A stretch of DNA of 7,165 bases from Candidatus Hydrothermota bacterium (GTDB lineage: Bacteria; Hydrothermota; Hydrothermia; B15-G9): contig QNDP01000060.1 of assembly GCA_003645975.1 (NCBI GenBank), positions 1 through 7,165 on the forward strand, in the 5' to 3' direction. Position 1 is the first letter of the stretch; each line of letters opens with the position of its first letter. This document shows, in pieces, positions 1 to 6,107 of this stretch. Under the pieces are notes generated by a model. That model searched no databases. It was given only the letters and a program-made list of their open reading frames with translations, and was not told the DNA's origin. Made by a program: the position numbers and the translations under genes.

Positions 1-121
1 GTTGTGCACCTTCCCATCCATAGGGTCTTGTGTCATTCCAATATGGCGGCTGAGCGAAGAGCAATCCTGCAATTCCCACCACAGCGGCTATTCCCAACAA
101 GATTTTCACACCTTTCATCAT
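1..121 (-). CDS. Secreted protein of unknown function, N-terminal part only (runs off the left edge)
   Basis: The first 40 codons of a gene that leaves the window are present. They begin MMKGVKILLGIAAVVGIAG and continue LLFAQPPYWNDTRPYGWEG. This is a textbook type I signal peptide: a lysine-containing n-region, a long hydrophobic core and a probable cut after LFA, before Gln24. There is no lipobox cysteine. An excellent ribosome binding site, AGGAGG at 127-132, lies 5 bases before the first ATG (119-121), so the start is well supported; the second ATG at 116-118 is a possible alternative. The mature protein would be exported to the periplasm, outer membrane or outside. The visible mature part is rich in aromatic residues and proline and I do not recognise it. 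The existence of the gene is secure; its function is unknown. Confidence 0.85.
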   Translation of the reverse strand, partial: MMKGVKILLGIAAVVGIAGLLFAQPPYWNDTRPYGWEGAQ

Positions 122-132
122 GCTGACCTCCT

Positions 133-403
133 GTGTTTCCTTTCGATAAGACTGTTCCACAAACGCCGTGCCCAAAAAGTCGGTTTGATCTCGCTTGCCA
201 AAACACCGCTGTGAACTTTCCAAAAATTGAAATTTTTTCGCATCACCTGAAATAAATTCGCCGGCGTAAAAGTTAAGAGTTTAACGAAAGTTTGGAAAAA
301 CGGAAGGGACAGGTTTTATCCCGTGTAATTCAGGGGCATTATCCTTTCGGGAAGTGGACCTCATAGGAATTTGGTTCGAGTCAAAAGGCCAAAAATAAAA
401 GAA
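133..403. other. Intergenic region between tRNA-Gly and the left-edge secreted-protein gene
   Basis: About 270 bases with no convincing gene. The region is A+T-rich around 215-300. It holds two small palindromes: AAAAATT-GA-AATTTTT near 223-238 and GTTAA-GAGT-TTAAC near 271-284. Neither is GC-rich enough for an intrinsic terminator. The second could be an operator, but nothing confirms that. A 41-codon minus-strand reading frame at 118-243 ends in an ATGA overlap with the left-edge gene and is discussed as a finding. I could not identify a strong promoter for the left-edge gene, nor a terminator for the tRNA, so read-through from the tRNA promoter is possible. Confidence 0.5.
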
Positions 404-474
404 GCGGGCGACGGGAGTCGAACCCGCGACCCTCAGCTTGGGAAGCTGATGCTCTACCATTGAGCTACGCCCGC
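404..474 (-). tRNA. tRNA-Gly, anticodon CCC
   Basis: A complete 71-base cloverleaf reads on the minus strand. It has a 7-bp acceptor stem (GCGGGCG with CGCCCGC), a D arm GCTC-AATGGTA-GAGC, an anticodon arm TCAGC-TTCCCAA-GCTGA, a five-base variable loop and a T arm GCGGG-TTCGACT-CCCGT with one G-U pair. In the seven-base anticodon loop, positions 34-36 are CCC, which reads GGG glycine codons. The 3' CCA is not encoded, because TTC follows the acceptor stem, so it must be added by a CCA-adding nucleotidyltransferase. The gene has its own strong promoter upstream (489-518). The closest general likeness is the E. coli glyU-type tRNA. Confidence 0.97.
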
Positions 475-488
475 AAATTTGTGCATTT

Positions 489-518
489 ATGATAAAAAGC
501 GGCCATTTCCGTTGTCAA
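489..518 (-). promoter_or_regulatory. Sigma-70-type promoter of tRNA-Gly
   Basis: On the minus strand there is a consensus -35 box TTGACA (513-518), an 18-base spacer and a -10 box TATCAT (489-494). The -10 box ends 14 bases before the mature tRNA 5' end at 474, leaving a short leader for RNase P to remove. The position and match make this a convincing tRNA promoter. Its -35 box lies in the same palindrome as that of the rightward promoter at 512-541. Confidence 0.75.
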
Positions 519-541
519 GAGTCAAAAAGTTGGTCTAAAAT
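512..541 (+). promoter_or_regulatory. Probable sigma-70-type promoter of the TPR gene
   Basis: On the plus strand TTGTCA (512-517) is followed by an 18-base spacer and TAAAAT (536-541). A start about 7 bases downstream would give a very short leader just including the GGAG ribosome binding site at 552-555. This agrees with an ATG at 564 and argues against a start at 489, which would lie upstream of the promoter. The -35 overlaps that of the divergent tRNA promoter. Confidence 0.5.
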
Positions 542-563
542 ACGCCAAAACGGAGTGATCCCT

Positions 564-3236
564 ATGCTCTATCTGACTGTATTTTTGACGATCTTGGTCT
601 CCCAGCAATATTCCGAGCCGCTTGATACCACAAGCTTTGATTCTTTGAGCGCAGAGATCGAGACGATAGATTCCGTTTTGGATGTCGTGAGAGGCACTCC
701 AAACGAGTGGCCTCTTCTGCTGAGAAAAGCTGAATTGCTGCTCGAAATGGGCGATACATCCCGCGCGAAGTTAACATTGAACTCTTTGATGAGGCTCGAT
801 ATAGACGATTCCACCGCTGCAAAGGCCTACCTGCTTGCGGCCGAGCTGGCGGAGTCCGATTCCGCCAAAGCCCAGATATTGGCCGAGTTCTCCACGAAAT
901 ACCCGTTTGCTTCGGGACGAAGGGACGCACTTCTGGAGGCAGCCGCACTGTCCGAGAAAATCGGGATGAAAAGGAAGGCTTTGGAGTTGAGGAAGATGCT
1001 TGCATCTGACTATCGAGACGGTCGGGAGTCGCAGCAATGCGCCATAGCTCGCCTTAGACTGGAGGTCGGAGACCCACAAAGAGCTGTCCTGCTCGCCAAA
1101 AGGTTGATGGCCTATCGGTCGGAACAGATGCAATCGGTTCTCTTTCGAGGGCAACTTTTGCTTGGAGATACTGTCGAGGCACTGTTGAACGGTTTCCGTT
1201 CAAACTCGCAGGAAGTCAAGGAGACCGAAGCCTCGATTCTGCTCAAGTCGGGGTATTGGGATTATGTGGTGTCCATGCTTTCGTCGGCTGAGCCATTAAG
1301 TCCCAGAGAGAGAGCAATTTTGAGCATAGCGCTGGCGGACATCGGAGAGGTCGAGCTTGCGCTCGGACATGTAGTTCAATACGAACTTTTTGACGAATTC
1401 GACTCGCTTGGATTCCCTGAGATGCGGCGTTTCTTCGAGGCTTATGAGATCCTGAACGACATGGGAGACCTCGACACGGCGATCGCCTTAGCGGCGGAGC
1501 TCCCTGACACATGGCCTTTTCTGCGGCTGAAGGCCGATATTGTGTCGAAAATGGCCGACTTCGGCAGCGACAGCTTGCCCTATCAACTTGTAACGCCTTT
1601 GATCGAAAAGTCTTACTATCCCAAAGAGCGGACGCTCCTCAAGATTTACCGATGGATGCTGGACCATGGCGATTACCCCAACGCAGCAAAACTTGAGGTC
1701 GAATTGTCAAAATACGGCTATGCGCCGCCCAAATCGGTGATGCAACGGCTCGAAGAGTTTAAGGCCTATGCGCAAAGGCTCTATGAGGCGACGGGCGACA
1801 CAAGCTACGCCGTTGAGGCCGCAAGATGGGACTCGATACTGTCGGATCTCGTTCAGTTTAAGATCGACAGCCTTCAGGAGCGGTTTGATGTGCTTCTGAC
1901 GAAGATCGACTCCTTGCTGGAGGATGGCGACACGGTCGCCGCATGGTCTTTGCTAAAGCTCTTCGATTGGAACGGATTCAGTTTGGACGAGGAGGATGCG
2001 GCCAAAACTGTGGAACTCGCTTTCAAACTGAGAAGATACGCGGAGGCGGAATCGTTGGCTGTTCAATACCTTCGCACATATCAGGCAGCACCTCATCGAA
2101 AGGATGTCCTCAAACTGCTTGGACTCGTGTATGTCGCACTCGGCAAATTTGAGGAAGCGGTTCTTCCACTTTACGGACTTGTCGGGGAAGACCGTGAGGC
2201 GACAAATGCATTTGCCTATGTGGCGATAAATTTGGGACACCCTGAGATAGTCAAAAAACTGGACGGATTAAGTCCAAATTTGAAGCTCAGAGCCGCTGTG
2301 AGAAGCGGAGACCTGTCCATCGCCAAAAATGTCGAGCTTGGGATGCTCGACGAGTCCCTTCTAAGGGAATTTTTGGTGTTGCTTGCCGAGCGTGAGCCTG
2401 ACCGTGCGTTTAAGCTCGCCGACTCCCTGAAAGTCTCCTATATCCTTCGGGCTGAGATGGCTGTGGTATATGCGCTGAAAAAGGGCGACTTTGAGTTCGC
2501 CAAAAAGAATGCGTTGTCGGCGCGGTCGTTCTACCGCATAGGTGTGGCCTACATGAGGAGAGGTAAAGGCAAAGAAGACCTCGACAGTGCACTGGTTTAT
2601 CTTCAGAAGGCCTTTGACATGGGCGAACTTGCAGATGCAGCCTTCAAAATAGGCTCCATTCACTACGCCCAAAATCGCCCTCGAAAGGCAATTGAGTTCT
2701 ATCGCTTGGCTTTGAAGTGTGATACACTCAAGCCTTTGGCATTTTATAACATAGGCATGGCCTTCAAATCGCTTGGAGAGATAGACTCCGCCACCCGCTA
2801 CTTGAACATCGTTGTGGATTCATTCGGGACGGATGAAATTTCATTGGATGCGGAGAATTCGTTGGCCTTCATCTATCAGGATGAGCTTTCGGATTTTGAC
2901 AGGGCGTTGAGGCTTTGGAACGATCTTGAGGGGGAGCTTCAAAGCTATGACGACGAGGTTGAACTGAAGTATTGGAAAGCGGAGGCCTTGCTCGCAAGCA
3001 ACAGGACGAATCAAGCCCTGCTCGAATACCTTAAGGTTGTCAAAGCTAAGCCGAAAGGCGACAACTGGCGTGCCACAGCCATGCTGAAAGCCGCCAAGAT
3101 TTATGCCATCTTGGGCAAATCGAGGAAGGCGGAGAAGCTTTTCAGGCAGTTGATCGATGAACGCGGCCCCGGGGATCAGCTTTCCATTGTGGCAGAACAG
3201 GAACTTCAAAAACTTAACTTGGAGGATGAGCAATGA
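564..3236 (+). CDS. Exported tetratricopeptide (TPR) repeat protein, 890 residues
   Basis: A long alpha-helical repeat protein, probably a periplasmic or envelope scaffold; its partner is unknown. The N-terminus MLYLTVFLTILVSQQYSEPL looks like a signal peptide or anchor, although its n-region lacks a basic residue. I chose the ATG at 564 because GGAG lies 8 bases upstream. An in-frame ATG at 489 lacks a ribosome binding site and lies inside the tRNA-Gly promoter. TPR-like helix pairs cover residues of about 48-210, 455-540 and, most clearly, 650-880. The last block has motifs such as AAFKIGSIHYAQNRPRKAIE and AFYNIGMAFKSLGEIDSA. A charged stretch near 420-470 may be coiled coil. No catalytic domain is visible. 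The stop overlaps the next start (ATGA), so the two proteins are probably translated together. TPR identity is firm; location is inferred from the N-terminus. Confidence 0.9.
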   Translation: MLYLTVFLTILVSQQYSEPLDTTSFDSLSAEIETIDSVLDVVRGTPNEWPLLLRKAELLLEMGDTSRAKLTLNSLMRLDIDDSTAAKAYLLAAELAESDSAKAQILAEFSTKYPFASGRRDALLEAAALSEKIGMKRKALELRKMLASDYRDGRESQQCAIARLRLEVGDPQRAVLLAKRLMAYRSEQMQSVLFRGQLLLGDTVEALLNGFRSNSQEVKETEASILLKSGYWDYVVSMLSSAEPLSPRERAILSIALADIGEVELALGHVVQYELFDEFDSLGFPEMRRFFEAYEILNDMGDLDTAIALAAELPDTWPFLRLKADIVSKMADFGSDSLPYQLVTPLIEKSYYPKERTLLKIYRWMLDHGDYPNAAKLEVELSKYGYAPPKSVMQRLEEFKAYAQRLYEATGDTSYAVEAARWDSILSDLVQFKIDSLQERFDVLLTKIDSLLEDGDTVAAWSLLKLFDWNGFSLDEEDAAKTVELAFKLRRYAEAESLAVQYLRTYQAAPHRKDVLKLLGLVYVALGKFEEAVLPLYGLVGEDREATNAFAYVAINLGHPEIVKKLDGLSPNLKLRAAVRSGDLSIAKNVELGMLDESLLREFLVLLAEREPDRAFKLADSLKVSYILRAEMAVVYALKKGDFEFAKKNALSARSFYRIGVAYMRRGKGKEDLDSALVYLQKAFDMGELADAAFKIGSIHYAQNRPRKAIEFYRLALKCDTLKPLAFYNIGMAFKSLGEIDSATRYLNIVVDSFGTDEISLDAENSLAFIYQDELSDFDRALRLWNDLEGELQSYDDEVELKYWKAEALLASNRTNQALLEYLKVVKAKPKGDNWRATAMLKAAKIYAILGKSRKAEKLFRQLIDERGPGDQLSIVAEQELQKLNLEDEQ

Positions 3237-3913
3237 AGTTTTCAACTGTAATCGGTGAGTTGGACATCGGAGTGCTTGTCTTGGACAAAATTGAAGCACT
3301 CACATCAAAAAAGACGGTCATCTCATCGATTTACATCAGCAAAAAGCACGGTTTCGTCATCGGCTGGCCGACGGAAAGATGGTATCTTTGGGAACTTCCG
3401 CAGGAAGGTGCAGAACTTTTTAAGTCCCAAAGTGAAAACGGAGGACAACAGGTTCGCAGCTCGATGCCGAAAGGCGTCAAAGTCCCGATAGTGGTCTCTG
3501 CGCGCAAGGATTGGAGAGGTGTGTTTCCGAGCGTCAACCTTACGGTTCACAATCTTAAATCGGAGAAGACCGTGGAGGATTACATCAAAGAGGCGACGAA
3601 ACCGATGCTTTCCACCGGAAAGTTCAGGGTCATATCCGAGCAGTCCGGCGTTACGCCTCAGAACGACATCGGCTTTTTGACGACGGCATTCGTCCTTGAG
3701 GACGGGCGCGAGCTTTACCAAGTCCAGAAATTCGTGGTGCACAAAAAGACGGCTTTCACGGTGACGGCAATGAACATCGTCCCGAACATGCCCGAAGGCT
3801 ATCGACTTGACATGTCATCCATAATCAACAGCTTTGCCCTCATCGGAAAGCCGAAAGGCAGCCCCACAATGTGGCAGACTATCAAAGGAACTTTAGGACT
3901 GCTGAAAGGGTGA
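3233..3913 (+). CDS. DcrB/PsbP-like (DUF1795-type) protein, 226 residues
   Basis: Starts in the ATGA overlap with the TPR gene, with GGAGG (3221-3225) placed 7 bases upstream, so coupled translation is very likely. There is no signal peptide or membrane segment, so it is probably cytoplasmic unless exported in an unusual way. Residues of about 80-205 follow the pattern of Mog1/PsbP/DcrB-fold proteins: a beta strand VNLTVHNL, then a helix after TVEDYIKEATKPML, then FRVISEQSG, a strand ending in GRELYQVQKFVVHKKTAF and a final helix MSSIINSFALIG. The N-terminal 75 residues are less clear; tryptophan-rich WPTERWYLWELP may be part of a small beta domain. Family assignment rests on pattern recall, not on a search. 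Members of this fold have varied roles, so no specific function is proposed. The gene ends 10 bases from the convergent hprK. Confidence 0.8.
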   Translation: MKFSTVIGELDIGVLVLDKIEALTSKKTVISSIYISKKHGFVIGWPTERWYLWELPQEGAELFKSQSENGGQQVRSSMPKGVKVPIVVSARKDWRGVFPSVNLTVHNLKSEKTVEDYIKEATKPMLSTGKFRVISEQSGVTPQNDIGFLTTAFVLEDGRELYQVQKFVVHKKTAFTVTAMNIVPNMPEGYRLDMSSIINSFALIGKPKGSPTMWQTIKGTLGLLKG

Positions 3914-3923
3914 GGAGTGCGTT

Positions 3924-4196
3924 CTATTTGGATTCGGCGTGTTTCATGGCCTTTATGAGCGCATTTTCAAATTCTGCGGCCGCATTGTAACCCCGTTGCT
4001 CCAAGATGTGATTGAGTGCGATGATCTCGACGAGTGTGGCCAAGTTTTTGCCCAAACTGACATGGATTTTAACCTTTTTTATCTTGACACCCATGACATT
4101 TTCAAATTCCTGAGCAATGCCTAATCTTCTGTAACCGAACAAATTGCCTTCTTTGTTTTCGACATGTTCATTTTCGTGATCTTCGGACTTCACAAA
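3924..4196 (-). pseudogene. hprK: C-terminal part of HPr kinase/phosphorylase, separated from the rest by an in-frame stop
   Basis: This stretch is in the same frame as the hprK segment upstream and begins immediately after its TAA (4197-4199). It encodes the expected end of the family: YRRLGI, then VKIKKVKIHVSLGKNLATLV, then EIIALNHILEQRGYNAAAEF, matching the usual RLGL, IPVRPGRNLA, IIEVAAMN and GYNAA pattern. It ends at a TAG. Removing the stop would give one protein of about 334 residues, a little over the usual 310-330. A GTG codon at 4191-4193 lies three bases after the TAA and could allow reinitiation to make an 89-residue fragment, but there is no good ribosome binding site. A polar loop (SEDHENEHVENKEG) precedes the conserved part. 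Whether this is decay, sequencing error, read-through or a split enzyme cannot be told here. Confidence 0.8.
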
Positions 4197-4928
4197 TTAG
4201 ACAATTACATCCAGTCTTATTTCTTCACGGAACGCTTTGACACCAAAGAGCTTGCAGACATCGACAAGTCCAAATCCACGAACTTCTATGAGGCTTTTAA
4301 ACCTGTCAAGTTCTTCGGGCACTGCGCTCATCCCGAGAATTCTGCCTTTGGGATACTCGATAAACTTTACGACATCGTCAGCCACAAGCGCATGACCTCT
4401 TGATACGAGGTCGAGAGCGCATTCGCTTTTTCCCATTTTACTTTTCCCAGTGAGGAACACGCCGACTCCGAATACATCGACAAAAGTCCCGTGTCGTGTT
4501 TCCCAATGTGCAAGTTTGCGCCAAAGGTGATCGACCAGAAGGTGTTCCAACTCCGTTGTAATTTTTCCGCTGACGATGAGCGGGATGCCTGTCCTGTCCG
4601 CCAACTCCTTCATCGGCTCAAGGGGTTCAAGATTTTTGGATATGATAACCGCTGGAATTTCGTAACTGAACAGCCGTTCGACGGCGCTTCTTCGCTGTTC
4701 AGGGGACATCGATTCGATGAAACTCCATTCAGCCATTCCGATTATCTGTATCCTTTTGGATGCGAAATGCTTTTTGTGTCCGGCGAATAATAAACCCGGC
4801 CGACAGAGCTCCCATGTTGTGATTTTCCTCGAGAGTCCCTGCCGACCGGCAACAAGTTTCAATTCCCATTCTTTTTCCTTCTCGTCCAAAAGCTGTTGAA
4901 CGGTAACTTCATGCTCTAAATGTAACAT
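4197..4928 (-). CDS. hprK: HPr kinase/phosphorylase, N-terminal and catalytic part (243 residues, ends early)
   Basis: HprK phosphorylates, and removes phosphate from, a regulatory serine of HPr or related PTS phosphocarriers in the cytoplasm. Residues of about 7-130 form the family N-terminal domain (VTVQQLLDEK, then LVAGRQGLSRKI). The kinase domain follows: His146-Gly147, a P-loop GKSKMGKSE at 161-169, RGHALVADD with Asp184-Asp185, and the HprK signature LIEVRGFGLVDV near 213-224. The family P-loop is usually GDSGIGKSE, so lysines replace Asp and Gly, while Lys167, Ser168 and Glu169 are kept. The frame stops at TAA after RLDVIV, about 90 residues short; the missing end follows in the same frame. 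The ATG overlaps the end of hpf by 20 bases, with only a weak AAGG before it. I am sure of the family and unsure that the product is active. Confidence 0.9.
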   Translation of the reverse strand: MLHLEHEVTVQQLLDEKEKEWELKLVAGRQGLSRKITTWELCRPGLLFAGHKKHFASKRIQIIGMAEWSFIESMSPEQRRSAVERLFSYEIPAVIISKNLEPLEPMKELADRTGIPLIVSGKITTELEHLLVDHLWRKLAHWETRHGTFVDVFGVGVFLTGKSKMGKSECALDLVSRGHALVADDVVKFIEYPKGRILGMSAVPEELDRFKSLIEVRGFGLVDVCKLFGVKAFREEIRLDVIV

Positions 4929-5223
4929 GGCCTTTGTCTTTCAATTTCTCTTCGTATCGCCGAAGCTGCTTTTTCATCTTGTCTTTGAGTTCGTCAATTA
5001 CATCGAGCGGTGTCTTCCCGACACTTTTGGCTGTGAGGGTGGTTCCCTTGACTCGGAGTATCAACTCCCCTTTGAACCTACCCCTCTCCTCGTCGAATAT
5101 CAGTTCTCCGTCGATTATGTGGTTGGAATACCGCTCGAATGTCGAAAACCTTTTTTCGATGTGCTGTTTCAGGCCATCCGTTATAGGCATATCCTTTGCT
5201 CTCGACATGATTCTTATGTTCAT
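4909..5223 (-). CDS. hpf: Ribosome hibernation promoting factor, short form (RaiA/HPF family)
   Basis: A cytoplasmic protein that binds the 30S decoding region and helps shut ribosomes down in stationary phase or starvation. The 104 residues cover the whole S30AE/HPF domain. They begin MNIRIMSRAKDMPITDGLKQ, followed by HIEKRFSTFERY, the strand GRFKGELILRVKGTTLTA and the helix DVIDELKDKMKKQLRRYEEK. The C-terminal dimerisation domain of long HPF is absent, so this is the short type. A strong purine-rich ribosome binding site (AAGGAGGAGGAA, 5230-5241) supports the ATG at 5221-5223. It heads a two-gene unit with hprK, a pairing seen in Gram-negative bacteria, though rpoN and ptsN are missing here. 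Identity is confident. Confidence 0.93.
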   Translation of the reverse strand: MNIRIMSRAKDMPITDGLKQHIEKRFSTFERYSNHIIDGELIFDEERGRFKGELILRVKGTTLTAKSVGKTPLDVIDELKDKMKKQLRRYEEKLKDKGHVTFRA

Positions 5224-5249
5224 CCCTGTTCCTCCTCCTTTTCAACCGA

Positions 5250-5295
5250 ATTTTATGTGCTAAATCAAGTTAAAGCAAACCTTTAGCCGTGTCAA
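5250..5295 (-). promoter_or_regulatory. Promoter region of hpf-hprK (two overlapping candidates)
   Basis: On the minus strand, consensus TTGACA (5290-5295) is followed after 17 bases by a poor -10, TAACTT (5267-5272). A second candidate has a weaker -35, TTGCTT (5273-5278), but a good -10, TAAAAT (5250-5255), also 17 bases apart, giving a leader of about 20 bases that contains the ribosome binding site. Either or both may be used; sequence alone does not decide. No sigma-54 site with correct GG-GC spacing is seen. Confidence 0.5.
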
Positions 5296-5334
5296 GGAAA
5301 TTTCATCACATCCCTTTCATCCACATGAATTTGT

Positions 5335-5354
5335 GAAAAAACTCACTTTTGAGT
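5335..5354 (-). terminator. Weak intrinsic terminator after psd-pssA
   Basis: On the minus strand, 25 bases after the pssA stop, a 5-bp stem ACTCA-AAAG-TGAGT runs straight into a run of T (six counting the last stem base). The stem is short and AT-rich, so termination may be partial. A 10-base perfect palindrome TCTGATCAGA (5366-5375) lies between the stop and this hairpin. Confidence 0.45.
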
Positions 5355-5378
5355 AAATACATCTTTCTGATCAGACCC

Positions 5379-6107
5379 TCAATCGGCCCGTCCTTTCGTG
5401 TTGTCCCTTTTGAGTAAAACCCTCAAGGGTCCTGTCAATGCATATCCAAACGACAGGGCGAAAAGAGCATAATACTTCATGAAAATCAAAAGTCCAACAG
5501 CGAAAAGGAATAAGCCTATTTCCCATCGTTCAGAAAAGCCTTTCCCTTTGAAACTCGGATATTTGATTCTGCTGACCATCAATGTCGATAGGACGAAAGT
5601 GGCGGCTACGAAGAACTCTGTCGGCAGTCGGATAGCGTTGGAATCGCATATAAGGATGACCGAGACCACGAATGCGGCGGAACTTGGCGATGATAGTCCC
5701 GGATAATGGCCTTTTGGCACACGTTCCACCCATAGGTTAAACCTTGCAAGTCGATAAACCACACTCAAGAGGTAGATGAAGGGCAGCAGGGCGAAGACGG
5801 GTTTGGCATTCTGAAAAGCATAGGCATAGAGGAGAACCGAAGGCGCAGCTCCAAATGACACTGCATCGACGACCGAATCGAGTTGAAGGCCGAGTTCACT
5901 GGCAGTGCCGAGCTTGCGCGCAAGTTTGCCATCAGCCCAATCGAATATCATGGAGAAAACTATGCACCACGATGCACTGACGAAGTCGCCTTTGAGTGTG
6001 GAAAGGATTGATCGATAGCCACATAAGAGGTTCAAAGCGGTGAAAAAACCGGGTGCGCCCCTGACGGTTTTAGAGTCCTTTGAAATACGCAACGATCGTC
6101 TCGCCAC
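5379..6107 (-). CDS. pssA: CDP-diacylglycerol-serine O-phosphatidyltransferase (phosphatidylserine synthase)
   Basis: An inner-membrane enzyme that joins serine to CDP-diacylglycerol, giving phosphatidylserine and CMP, the substrate of the adjacent psd. The CDP-alcohol phosphatidyltransferase motif is complete: Asp56, Asp59-Gly60, Ala63-Arg64, Gly73, Asp77 and Asp81, in the sequence DWADGKLARKLGT followed by GLQLDSVVDAVSFGAAPS. The stretch FFTALNLLCGY near residue 21 is typical of PssA, and several hydrophobic segments follow, for example around 90-120, 140-180 and 195-230. The 242-residue length suits the family. I kept the GTG start at 6107 because AAGG lies 6 bases upstream; it overlaps the end of psd by 38 bases. 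A later TTG at about 6092 is the main alternative. Identity is confident, the exact start less so. Confidence 0.93.
   Translation of the reverse strand: MARRSLRISKDSKTVRGAPGFFTALNLLCGYRSILSTLKGDFVSASWCIVFSMIFDWADGKLARKLGTASELGLQLDSVVDAVSFGAAPSVLLYAYAFQNAKPVFALLPFIYLLSVVYRLARFNLWVERVPKGHYPGLSSPSSAAFVVSVILICDSNAIRLPTEFFVAATFVLSTLMVSRIKYPSFKGKGFSERWEIGLFLFAVGLLIFMKYYALFALSFGYALTGPLRVLLKRDNTKGRAD

Noticed and set aside
2..214. Plus-strand reading frame of 70 residues at the left edge
   Set aside because: It lies antisense to the secreted-protein gene, which has a clear signal peptide and ribosome binding site. The plus-strand protein looks like nothing.
489..563. Longer start for the TPR protein (ATG at 489, 25 extra residues)
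   Set aside because: There is no ribosome binding site, it lies within the tRNA-Gly promoter and upstream of the likely rightward promoter, and the signal-like segment begins at the ATG at 564, which has GGAG before it.
3050..3859. Three copies of GCCGAAAGGC (3050, 3466, 3850), each able to form a small GAAA tetraloop hairpin
   Set aside because: Each lies in frame and encodes Pro-Lys-Gly with the same codons, so codon preference is enough. A 3-bp stem is too weak to call a structured element.
4197..4199. TAA reassigned as a sense codon in this organism
   Set aside because: psd and the right-edge gene end at TAA exactly where their families or helices are expected to end, so TAA works as a stop here.
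4927..5286. Plus-strand reading frames of 109-119 residues over hpf, and others over hprK, pssA and the TPR gene
   Set aside because: They are antisense or out-of-frame shadows of genes with recognisable families, and they have no ribosome binding sites or plausible protein composition.
5267..5295. Sigma-54 promoter before hpf (TGACACG with a downstream TTTGC)
   Set aside because: The GG-like and GC elements are about 15 bases apart rather than 10, and the second G of the -24 element is missing.
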